Of a stretch of DNA of 5,652 nt, positions 1 through 4,931 are shown piece after piece. The stretch spans positions 1-5,652 of the forward strand of contig CAKRXU010000069.1 in assembly GCA_934424575.1 (NCBI GenBank), read 5' to 3'. The position numbers and the translations under genes are program-made. Source of the DNA: an uncultured Blautia sp. GTDB lineage: Bacteria; Bacillota; Clostridia; Lachnospirales; Lachnospiraceae. The notes under the pieces were generated by a model. It was not told where the DNA came from and ran no database searches. It saw only the letters and a list, made by a program, of their open reading frames with translations. Numbering within the stretch: position 1 is the first letter of the stretch; each line of letters opens with the position of its first letter.

Positions 1-627
1 ATTCAGCCGAAATATATGGGAAGCTTTGCAGTCTGCATGCTGATCGCATTTGCAGTACCGCTGGCACTTACTTTTATCGTAGGAAAGAAGAAACTTTCTC
101 CGGCAGATATGGGACAGGGAACAGAAGGACAGAATACAGCGGATAGCGATAATACAGAAAAAGTCACAGAAGCAGCAGAACTGAAAGCATTCCTTACAGG
201 AAAAGTGATCTCCTTAAAAGAAGTAGGCGACGGCGTATTTTCTGAAGGTGTGATGGGCGATGGCCTTGCGATCATTCCGGAGAACGACATTCTGTACGCA
301 CCGGCAGACGCAGAAGTTTCCATGATCATGGAGGAATCCGGACATGCCTGCGGACTGACACTGGCAAATGGAATGGAAGTCCTGCTTCATGTGGGAATTG
401 ACACTGTAGATATGAAGGGAGACGGATTCAAGTATCTCGTATCCCAGGATCAGAAAGTAAAAGCAGGAACACCGCTGATCCGTTTTGACAGAGACAAGAT
501 CAAAGCAGCAGGACATCCGGATGTGACCGTCTGCATCATTACAGAAGAGGGAAATGCAAAGAACATTCAGTTCAAAACAGGCATTCAGGCAGAAGCAAAC
601 AAGACAGAAATAGCATCATTTGAGTGA
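1..627 (+). CDS. treP: Trehalose-specific PTS permease, C-terminal part (end of EIIC plus fused EIIA)
   Basis: The reading frame is already open at base 1, so the EIIB domain and most of EIIC lie upstream; 208 residues are visible. Residues 5-24 form the last membrane helix of EIIC, ending in a lysine cluster. A polar, Gln/Asp/Thr-rich linker (about 25-60) leads to a glucose-type EIIA domain (about 60-208). The EIIA signature is clear: H130 in the HVGIDTV motif is the expected phosphohistidine, and H115 in SGHACG is its usual partner. EIIA passes phosphate from HPr to EIIB, which phosphorylates the sugar as EIIC carries it in. The specificity call rests on the next gene, a trehalose-6-phosphate hydrolase, only 14 nt downstream. 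EIIBCA proteins for sucrose or beta-glucosides look alike in this domain, so the sugar is inferred from context. The promoter and any regulator lie outside the window. Confidence 0.85.
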   Translation: MQPKYMGSFAVCMLIAFAVPLALTFIVGKKKLSPADMGQGTEGQNTADSDNTEKVTEAAELKAFLTGKVISLKEVGDGVFSEGVMGDGLAIIPENDILYAPADAEVSMIMEESGHACGLTLANGMEVLLHVGIDTVDMKGDGFKYLVSQDQKVKAGTPLIRFDRDKIKAAGHPDVTVCIITEEGNAKNIQFKTGIQAEANKTEIASFE

Positions 628-628
628 G

Positions 629-635
629 AAGGGAG
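629..635 (+). promoter_or_regulatory. Ribosome binding site that sets the treC start
   Basis: AAGGGAG lies 6 nt before the ATG at 642. It favours that ATG over the in-frame GTG at 624, which overlaps the stop of the preceding gene and would add only six residues not seen at the start of this family. Confidence 0.75.
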
Positions 636-641
636 CACAAC

Positions 642-2288
642 ATGCTGGAATTAGGAAACAAAGTAGTATATCAGGTTTATCCGAAATCTTTTAAGGATTC
701 TAATGGTGATGGTCACGGCGACCTTCGCGGGCTCATTCAGAAATTAGATTATCTTAGAGCTCTTGGCATTGATTATCTGTGGATCACACCGGTCTTTGTC
801 TCACCGATGAACGACAATGGCTATGATGTTGCTGATTATTACAGGATCAATCCGAAATTTGGCACCATGGAAGATATGGATGACCTGATCGCCGGATGCA
901 ATGAGCGTGGCATCGGACTGATGATGGACATGGTATTCAATCACACATCTACAGATCATGAGTGGTTTCAGAGAGCTCTTGCGGGAGAGCGGGAATATCA
1001 GGATTACTATATTTTCAGAGAAGGAACGCCGGATCAGGTTCCAACGAACTGGCAGTCCAAATTTGGCGGGTCTGCCTGGGAATATGTTCCGTCTCTTGGC
1101 AAATGGTATCTGCATCTTTATGATGTCAGTCAGGCAGACCTGAACTGGGAAAACCCGAGAGTACGCGAGGAATTAAAAAAAGTCATCCGTTTCTGGAAGA
1201 GCAAAGGTGTCAAAGGTTTCCGTTTCGATGTTGTAAATGTGATCTCCAAACCGGAGGTTTTTGAGGATGATCTTCAGGGAGATGGAAGAAGATTTTATAC
1301 AGATGGTCCTCATGTCCATGAATACATCAAAGAACTGACAGAGGACACAGAGATCGCGGACATGCTCACAGTTGGTGAAATGTCATCTACTTCTCTGGAT
1401 AACTGCATCCGCTATTCCAATCCGGAAGAAAAAGAACTCTCCATGTGCTTCAATTTCCATCATCTCAAGGTGGACTACAAAAACGGTGACAAATGGTCAC
1501 TCATGGAGCCGGCCCGCATGGCACTCAAGAAACTGTTCGAGGAATGGCAGGAGGGCATGCAGGAAGCAAATGGATGGAATTCCCTGTTCTGGTGCAACCA
1601 TGACCAGCCACGTGTCGTATCCAGATTTGGAGATGAAAAAAACTATTGGAAAGAGTCAGCCAAAATGCTCGCTGCATCTGTTCATATGATGCGCGGAACT
1701 CCTTATATCTATCAGGGAGAAGAGCTTGGAATGACAAATGCTCATTACAGCGATATTTCCCAGTATCGTGATGTGGAAAGTCTGAACTATTATGAGATCC
1801 TTCTATCAGAAGGAAAGTCAAAGGAGGAAGCACTGGAAATCCTTGCAGCAAAATCCAGAGACAACAGCAGAACTCCAATGCAGTGGTCAGCAGATGTAAA
1901 TGCAGGTTTCTCAGAAGCGGAACCATGGATTTCTGTAATTGATAATTATAAAGAAATCAATGCGGAAAAAGAAATGCAGGATCCGGATTCTATTTACTCT
2001 TTCTATAAGAAACTGGTCGAACTCCGCAAAGAGAAAGCAGTGATCTCTGAGGGAACGATTGAATTTTTTGAGAGAGAAAATGCAGATGTGCTTGCATATA
2101 AGAGAAATTACAACGAGGAAGAACTGGTCGTATTCAACAACCTGACCGGTGGAAAAATCGTACTCCAGACGAAACCGGAGTGGAAAACTTACCATAAACT
2201 TCTGGGAAATTATGAAAAAGAGTATGAGATCGAGAATGGCGGCGAGATCATACTGGAACCGTATGAGACCCTTGTACTGGAAAAATAA
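642..2288 (+). CDS. treC: Trehalose-6-phosphate hydrolase (alpha,alpha-phosphotrehalase, GH13)
   Basis: This 548-residue cytoplasmic enzyme splits trehalose 6-phosphate into glucose and glucose 6-phosphate; the length is typical (about 550). It is a GH13 (alpha/beta)8-barrel of the oligo-1,6-glucosidase/TreC type. It opens with VVYQVYPKSF and a DxNxDGxGD metal-binding loop (residues 19-27). Conserved region I has D96 and H101 (DMVFNH). The nucleophile is D196 in GFRFDV, the acid/base is E246 in VGEM, and the transition-state stabiliser is D321 in NHDQPR, so the catalytic set is intact. The DNSRTPMQW motif at 407-415 is typical of this subfamily. A beta-sandwich C-terminal domain follows from about 470. 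The gene is known elsewhere as treA or treC. It follows the PTS gene by 14 nt and is presumably co-transcribed with it. A plain oligo-1,6-glucosidase is the main alternative; the PTS neighbour argues for the phosphorylated substrate. Confidence 0.9.
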   Translation: MLELGNKVVYQVYPKSFKDSNGDGHGDLRGLIQKLDYLRALGIDYLWITPVFVSPMNDNGYDVADYYRINPKFGTMEDMDDLIAGCNERGIGLMMDMVFNHTSTDHEWFQRALAGEREYQDYYIFREGTPDQVPTNWQSKFGGSAWEYVPSLGKWYLHLYDVSQADLNWENPRVREELKKVIRFWKSKGVKGFRFDVVNVISKPEVFEDDLQGDGRRFYTDGPHVHEYIKELTEDTEIADMLTVGEMSSTSLDNCIRYSNPEEKELSMCFNFHHLKVDYKNGDKWSLMEPARMALKKLFEEWQEGMQEANGWNSLFWCNHDQPRVVSRFGDEKNYWKESAKMLAASVHMMRGTPYIYQGEELGMTNAHYSDISQYRDVESLNYYEILLSEGKSKEEALEILAAKSRDNSRTPMQWSADVNAGFSEAEPWISVIDNYKEINAEKEMQDPDSIYSFYKKLVELRKEKAVISEGTIEFFERENADVLAYKRNYNEEELVVFNNLTGGKIVLQTKPEWKTYHKLLGNYEKEYEIENGGEIILEPYETLVLEK

Positions 2289-2308
2289 AATGAGTGCCTC
2301 CACAATAT

Positions 2309-2359
2309 AAAAAAGAACAGCCCTGCTTCATGTGTGACAGCGTGAAGCAGGGCTGTTCT
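2309..2359 (-). terminator. Intrinsic terminator of mntP, at a convergent junction
   Basis: Two 17-nt arms (2314-2330 and 2343-2359) are perfect reverse complements around a 12-nt loop. On the minus strand the stem is followed by five T then ATATT, so it terminates mntP. On the plus strand the stem runs into GCGCAG with no T-tract, so it would be at best a weak terminator for the trehalose operon. Confidence 0.85.
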
Positions 2360-2386
2360 GCGCAGTGCAGATGTTTTATTATTTCA

Positions 2387-2971
2387 TCAGAAAACCAGGA
2401 TACCGAGGTGCTCCAGAAGGATCTTGAGCCCAAGGAGAACAAGGATCAGACCGCCGATAAACTCAGCTTTGCTCTTATATCTGCTTCCGAAGAAGTTTCC
2501 AACAACAACTCCGGCGATGGAGATGACCATGGTTGTGATCCCGATGATGGTGATCGCTTCTACGATCGGAGTTCCGAGGAAAGCAAATGTGATTCCGACA
2601 GCGAGTGCGTCAATACTGGTTGCGACAGCGAGAACAAGCATGTTTTTGTGGTCGATCGGTGCGTCCATGACATCGACAACTTCCTCTTCGTTCCATTCCC
2701 GGACTGCTTCGATCATCATTTTGCCGCCGATGAAGCCAAGCAGGATGAATGCGATCCAGTGGTCAATGCTTGTGATATATTTCTGGAACTGGCTGCCGAG
2801 AAGCCAGCCGACAAATGGCATCAATGCCTGAAATCCGCCGAAGTAAAGCCCGATGATGAGTGCCTGTTTCTTGTTCAGCTTTCTCATACCGAGCCCCTTA
2901 CAGACAGAAACTGCAAAAGCATCCATAGAAAGCCCAACACCTAACAAAAATAGTTCAATAACGAGTGCCAT
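2387..2971 (-). CDS. mntP: MntP-family manganese efflux pump
   Basis: A 194-residue integral membrane protein of the MntP (YebN, formerly DUF204) family, which exports Mn2+ to relieve manganese excess; E. coli MntP has 188 residues. About six hydrophobic helices are visible, in two related halves. Each half carries the hallmark Asp in a helix: D17 in LSMDAFAVS and D121 in TSIDALAVG. An acidic loop (about residues 94-108, rich in E and D) joins the halves. The ATG at 2971 is chosen because the family begins with this short N-terminus and AAGGAGA sits 7 nt upstream. The frame stays open back to 3100, but that extension would translate the terminator hairpin and is not membrane-protein-like. Regulation is visible in the sequence: a consensus promoter, an Mn2+ riboswitch and an intrinsic terminator precede the gene. 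The riboswitch makes manganese the likely substrate. Confidence 0.92.
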   Translation of the reverse strand: MALVIELFLLGVGLSMDAFAVSVCKGLGMRKLNKKQALIIGLYFGGFQALMPFVGWLLGSQFQKYITSIDHWIAFILLGFIGGKMMIEAVREWNEEEVVDVMDAPIDHKNMLVLAVATSIDALAVGITFAFLGTPIVEAITIIGITTMVISIAGVVVGNFFGSRYKSKAEFIGGLILVLLGLKILLEHLGILVF

Positions 2972-2978
2972 AACAAAA

Positions 2979-2985
2979 TCTCCTT
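2979..2985 (-). promoter_or_regulatory. Ribosome binding site of mntP
   Basis: On the minus strand AAGGAGA stands 7 nt before the ATG at 2971. It decides the start against the longer open frame that reaches 3100. Confidence 0.8.
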
Positions 2986-3018
2986 TTCCTTTTTTCTTAA
3001 GAAAGTATCTGAACACGC

Positions 3019-3097
3019 AAAAAGACTCACGTATGCAGCAAAACAGTACAGACGTACAAAAGCACTGTATGTATTGTTTTGCTGCATACATGAGTCT
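3019..3097 (-). terminator. Riboswitch expression platform: long intrinsic terminator in the mntP leader
   Basis: Arms 3023-3050 and 3070-3097 pair over 28 positions in the minus-strand RNA, with one G-U wobble (3030/3090) and one mismatch (3046/3074). The loop is about 19 nt. The stem is followed on the minus strand by a short T-tract (five T counting the stem's last base) and then GCG. It lies between the aptamer and the mntP ribosome site, so it can only matter as a conditional terminator. Its 5' arm contains CTCATGTA (3094-3087), which can instead pair with the 5' edge of the aptamer. Confidence 0.85.
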
Positions 3098-3100
3098 CAT

Positions 3101-3180
3101 TCATTAAGATTTGCCAGGTACAAAATACCAGTATGTTGACAAATCACACGTTCCTTCGTGCAAATTACTCCCTCACGTAG
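3101..3180 (-). ncRNA. yybP-ykoY manganese riboswitch aptamer
   Basis: Read on the minus strand, the leader shows the conserved blocks of this family in order. GGGAGUAA is at 3172-3165. A short hairpin CACG-AAGGAA-CGUG is at 3160-3147. GUCAACAUACUGG is at 3140-3128, a GGUA/UACC hairpin follows, and CCUGGCAAAUC is at 3118-3108. GAUUUG (near 3145-3140) can pair with CAAAUC to close the second stack. The class is known to bind Mn2+ where the GGGAGUA loop docks on the GCAA-containing loop, and it commonly controls mntP and P-type metal ATPases. Position after a strong promoter and before a terminator and mntP fits a transcriptional ON switch. The exact 3' edge is approximate, because two P1 pairings are possible (UGAG with CUUA at 3108-3105, or UACGUGAG with CUCAUGUA at 3094-3087). 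Confidence 0.87.
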
Positions 3181-3204
3181 TTTGCTTAAAATCAGATTGT
3201 TCCT

Positions 3205-3233
3205 ACTATAACAAATGCACGGTGTGCTGTCAA
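3205..3233 (-). promoter_or_regulatory. Sigma-A-type promoter for mntP
   Basis: On the minus strand TTGACA (3233-3228) and TATAGT (3210-3205) are separated by 17 nt. Transcription would begin near 3198, giving a leader of about 227 nt that contains the whole riboswitch. The AT-rich stretch 3234-3260 just upstream could act as an UP element. Confidence 0.85.
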
Positions 3234-3260
3234 TAAATTTTTTCAATAAAAAAGAAGCAA

Positions 3261-3289
3261 TTGCATAAAGTATGGCATGTGGTTATACT
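3261..3289 (+). promoter_or_regulatory. Sigma-A-type promoter for the ZIP transporter
   Basis: TTGCAT (3261-3266) and TATACT (3284-3289) are separated by 17 nt. Transcription would begin near 3296, giving a leader of about 50 nt. The promoter lies back-to-back with the mntP promoter; the two -35 boxes are 27 nt apart across an A/T-rich stretch. Confidence 0.75.
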
Positions 3290-3300
3290 GTTTATGAATA

Positions 3301-3320
3301 AAGTTAAATAAAACTAACTT
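3301..3320 (+). promoter_or_regulatory. Inverted repeat in the ZIP leader, possible repressor operator
   Basis: AAGTTA and TAACTT are perfect 6-nt inverted arms around an 8-nt AT-rich spacer. They sit just after the predicted transcription start and before the ribosome site. A bound repressor here would block the gene, and metal-sensing DtxR/MntR-type repressors are natural candidates. I cannot match it to a specific known box, and such AT-rich repeats also arise by chance. Confidence 0.35.
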
Positions 3321-3331
3321 AAAATATAAAT

Positions 3332-3338
3332 AAGGAGG
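3332..3338 (+). promoter_or_regulatory. Ribosome binding site of the ZIP gene
   Basis: AAGGAGG precedes GTG (3345) by 6 nt, ATG (3348) by 9 nt and a second ATG (3354) by 15 nt. The ATG at 3348 has both good spacing and the better start codon. Confidence 0.65.
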
Positions 3339-3347
3339 AATTAAGTG

Positions 3348-4130
3348 ATGGATATGAATGCGTTTTACGGGATACTGATCCCGTTCATAGGTACCTCGGC
3401 GGGAGCCGCCTGCGTCTTTTTTATGAAAAAAGATCTCAACGCCTATGTGCAGCGGTGTCTAACCGGTTTTGCAGCAGGGGTGATGGTAGCGGCTTCGATA
3501 TGGAGCCTTTTAATCCCGGCGATCGATCAGTCAGTGGAAATGGGAAAATTTTCATTTGTTCCGGCACTGATCGGTTTCTGGATAGGGGTACTTTTTCTGC
3601 TGATGCTGGATCACATCGTGCCGCATCTACATCAGCACAGTGACCAGGCAGAGGAACCAAAAAGCTGTCAGCAGAGGACGACCATGCTGGTGCTTGCGGT
3701 CACGCTTCACAATATCCCGGAAGGAATGGCGGTGGGCGTAGTCTATGCCGGATATCTGACAGGGAAAGCGCAGATCACCATGATGGGAGCGCTGGCACTT
3801 TCTCTTGGAATTGCGATCCAGAACTTCCCGGAAGGTGCGATCATCTCCATGCCGCTTCGCTCTGAAGGAATGGGAAAAACAAAAGCTTTTGTCGGCGGTG
3901 TGTTATCAGGAATCGTGGAGCCGATCGGAGCAGTGCTGACAATTCTTGCAGCCGGGCTGATCGTTCCGGCACTGCCGTATCTTCTGAGCTTTGCGGCAGG
4001 AGCCATGCTCTATGTTGTTGTCGAGGAACTGATCCCTGAAATGTCTGTGGGAGAGCATTCGAATATCGGAACGATCTTCTTTGCGGTGGGATTTTCACTG
4101 ATGATGGTTCTGGATGTGACATTGGGATGA
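3348..4130 (+). CDS. ZIP-family divalent metal permease (ZupT/GufA-like)
   Basis: A 260-residue inner-membrane protein with about eight helices, the normal size for bacterial ZIP proteins, which move Zn2+, Fe2+, Mn2+ or related ions into the cytoplasm. The signature metal-site motifs are present: H121-N-I-P-E125-G in helix 4, N159-F-P-E162-G in helix 5 and VVEELIPE (E226, E227, E231) in helix 6. The loop after helix 3 is histidine-rich (H89, H93, H95, H97 followed by D99), a typical metal-collecting loop. No frameshift or missing key residue is seen. It is transcribed away from mntP from its own promoter, with a small inverted repeat in its leader. The Mn2+ exporter next door suggests manganese among its substrates, but ZIP selectivity cannot be read from sequence alone. 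The start could also be GTG 3345 or ATG 3354. Confidence 0.9.
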   Translation: MDMNAFYGILIPFIGTSAGAACVFFMKKDLNAYVQRCLTGFAAGVMVAASIWSLLIPAIDQSVEMGKFSFVPALIGFWIGVLFLLMLDHIVPHLHQHSDQAEEPKSCQQRTTMLVLAVTLHNIPEGMAVGVVYAGYLTGKAQITMMGALALSLGIAIQNFPEGAIISMPLRSEGMGKTKAFVGGVLSGIVEPIGAVLTILAAGLIVPALPYLLSFAAGAMLYVVVEELIPEMSVGEHSNIGTIFFAVGFSLMMVLDVTLG

Positions 4131-4178
4131 GCGTAGAATGGAATCACTGATGGTTTTTCTTTTTGACATGCGGGCAAT

Positions 4179-4204
4179 AAAAAAGCTGCCACAGAAGGCA
4201 GCTT
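4179..4204 (-). terminator. Intrinsic terminator of the small membrane protein gene
   Basis: AAGCTGCC (4183-4190) and GGCAGCTT (4197-4204) form a perfect 8-bp stem around a 6-nt loop. On the minus strand the stem ends in a run of six T (two in the stem) followed by ATTGCC. On the plus strand no T-run follows directly, so the orientation points to the minus-strand gene ending at 4224. Confidence 0.85.
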
Positions 4205-4223
4205 GCAGGTGTGTTTTGTTGTC

Positions 4224-4517
4224 TTATCTGAAGGAAACGGACGGTACTGAATTGACAGCAGTGTGAGATTTTTTTACAGTACCGCGATAGATATAGAAGA
4301 TACCGCCGAAGAATCCGAAGATCAATCCCGCATATCCACCGGTGCAAAGAACAACTGTTGCTTTGACAAGCACAGCCGCCTGGAGGAACGGACAGATCAG
4401 AGCACCAGCAAGAAGTCCGATCACTGTCCATCCAAGCACCAGAACAGGGAGAAAAACGGATGCGGTAGTATGTTTCTTTGTATTTTTTTTGATATGGTTC
4501 CATAAAGACTTATACAT
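4224..4517 (-). CDS. Small membrane protein of unknown function
   Basis: I do not recognise this 97-residue protein. It has a basic, hydrophilic N-terminus (residues 1-18, K- and H-rich), a first hydrophobic helix at about 19-42 and a glycine-rich second hydrophobic region at about 53-77 (GGYAGLIFGFFGG), then a polar tail ending in SVSFR. This suggests two membrane segments with both ends on the cytoplasmic side. That it is real is supported by GAGGG 6 nt before the ATG, a TATAAT promoter upstream and a good terminator 20 nt after the stop, so it is a single-gene unit. It converges on the ZIP gene. A holin-like or accessory-subunit role is possible, but nothing in the sequence shows it. Confidence 0.75.
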   Translation of the reverse strand: MYKSLWNHIKKNTKKHTTASVFLPVLVLGWTVIGLLAGALICPFLQAAVLVKATVVLCTGGYAGLIFGFFGGIFYIYRGTVKKSHTAVNSVPSVSFR

Positions 4518-4567
4518 TATAATCCCTCATTTCTTAATGAAAGCAGTTGTTTTTTTGATTTGTCTTT

Positions 4568-4594
4568 ATTATAGAGTGCGATTGTAAAATACAA
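4568..4594 (-). promoter_or_regulatory. Probable promoter of the small membrane protein gene
   Basis: On the minus strand a perfect TATAAT (4573-4568) lies about 50 nt before the start codon. The best -35 candidate is TTGTAT (4594-4589) at a short 15-nt spacing, or the overlapping TTTGTA at 16 nt, so the -35 is uncertain. Confidence 0.5.
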
Positions 4595-4613
4595 ATGCAG
4601 AGTAATGCAAAAT

Positions 4614-4784
4614 CTATGTAAAATTATGGGTTTTGATCAAATCAGGTAAGCAGTGAAGCAGGCCGTTATATGTTAGTTTATCAGCATCGGATATAAGAGA
4701 AGATAGATTTTTCGATTCAGAAATCCAGGATAACCATTGTTTCTCTGAGCGTATATGATCAACTATTCGCAGAGAATTGATAAT
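4614..4784 (-). pseudogene. Possible tail of a gene cut by the IS element
   Basis: Directly beyond the element's right end, the minus strand holds 56 codons without a stop, ending in TAG at 4616-4614. The translation looks protein-like: it contains SEKQWLSWISESKN and ISDADKLTYNGLLHCLPDL. It has no start codon with a ribosome site. The product is not recognised. A stretch of this length occurs by chance a few percent of the time, so this is only a suggestion. Otherwise 4595-4787 holds nothing I can name. Confidence 0.25.
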
Positions 4785-4797
4785 CTAGTGACATGCT

Positions 4798-4833
4798 CCC
4801 ACCACTTAAATCTTACAGATTTTGAAGTGGGGG
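4798..4833 (-). repeat. Right-end hairpin of the IS element
   Basis: CCACTT (4802-4807) pairs with AAGTGG (4825-4830), and CCC (4798-4800) pairs with GGG (4831-4833) across a single bulged base at 4801. Inside, AAATCT (4808-4813) pairs with AGATTT (4817-4822) around a 3-nt loop. Hairpins with CCCCCACTT/AAGTGG arms and a bulge near the end are typical of right ends recognised by Y1 transposases. Confidence 0.75.
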
Positions 4834-4879
4834 CTTCCTGCTCGATTGCCCTTCAGGGCAAAGCTAAAACAGGCTATCC

Positions 4880-4903
4880 CCGCGTGCCCCGCGGTTCTTT
4901 TTT
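4880..4903 (+). terminator. Terminator-like hairpin on the plus strand within the IS end
   Basis: CCGCG (4880-4884) and CGCGG (4890-4894) form a 5-bp all-GC stem with a 5-nt loop, followed by TTC and six T on the plus strand. It could stop plus-strand transcription entering tnpB in antisense. On the minus strand the same hairpin would be part of the omega-RNA, which may be its real role. Confidence 0.4.
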
Positions 4904-4931
4904 ATCTGGTTACAGATTTTTCTCTGTGCCG

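Noticed and set aside
624..641. GTG at 624 as treC start, overlapping the treP stop
   Set aside because: The ATG at 642 has AAGGGAG at 6-nt spacing, and the family starts here.
1525..1926. Minus-strand open frames within the hydrolase gene
   Set aside because: They are shadows of treC, with no ribosome sites and no recognisable domains.
2294..2944. 216-codon plus-strand open frame opposite mntP
   Set aside because: It is an antisense shadow of mntP with an odd Asp/Cys-rich composition; the minus strand encodes a clear MntP protein.
2972..3100. 43-codon N-terminal extension of mntP from an ATG at 3100
   Set aside because: It would translate the terminator hairpin, is cysteine-rich and unlike MntP N-termini, and the ATG at 2971 has a proper ribosome site.
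3101..3180. Other riboswitch classes or a T-box for the mntP leader
   Set aside because: No T-box GGTGG-type motif or other class consensus is seen, whereas several yybP-ykoY blocks match in order and the gene is a classic target of that class.
3217..3227. GCAC-ACC-GTGC inverted repeat inside the mntP promoter spacer
   Set aside because: Four-nt arms are too short to support an operator call without conservation data.
4757..4785. Weak inverted repeat (ATCAA...TTGAT) outside the IS end
   Set aside because: Only five pairs with a long irregular loop; likely chance.
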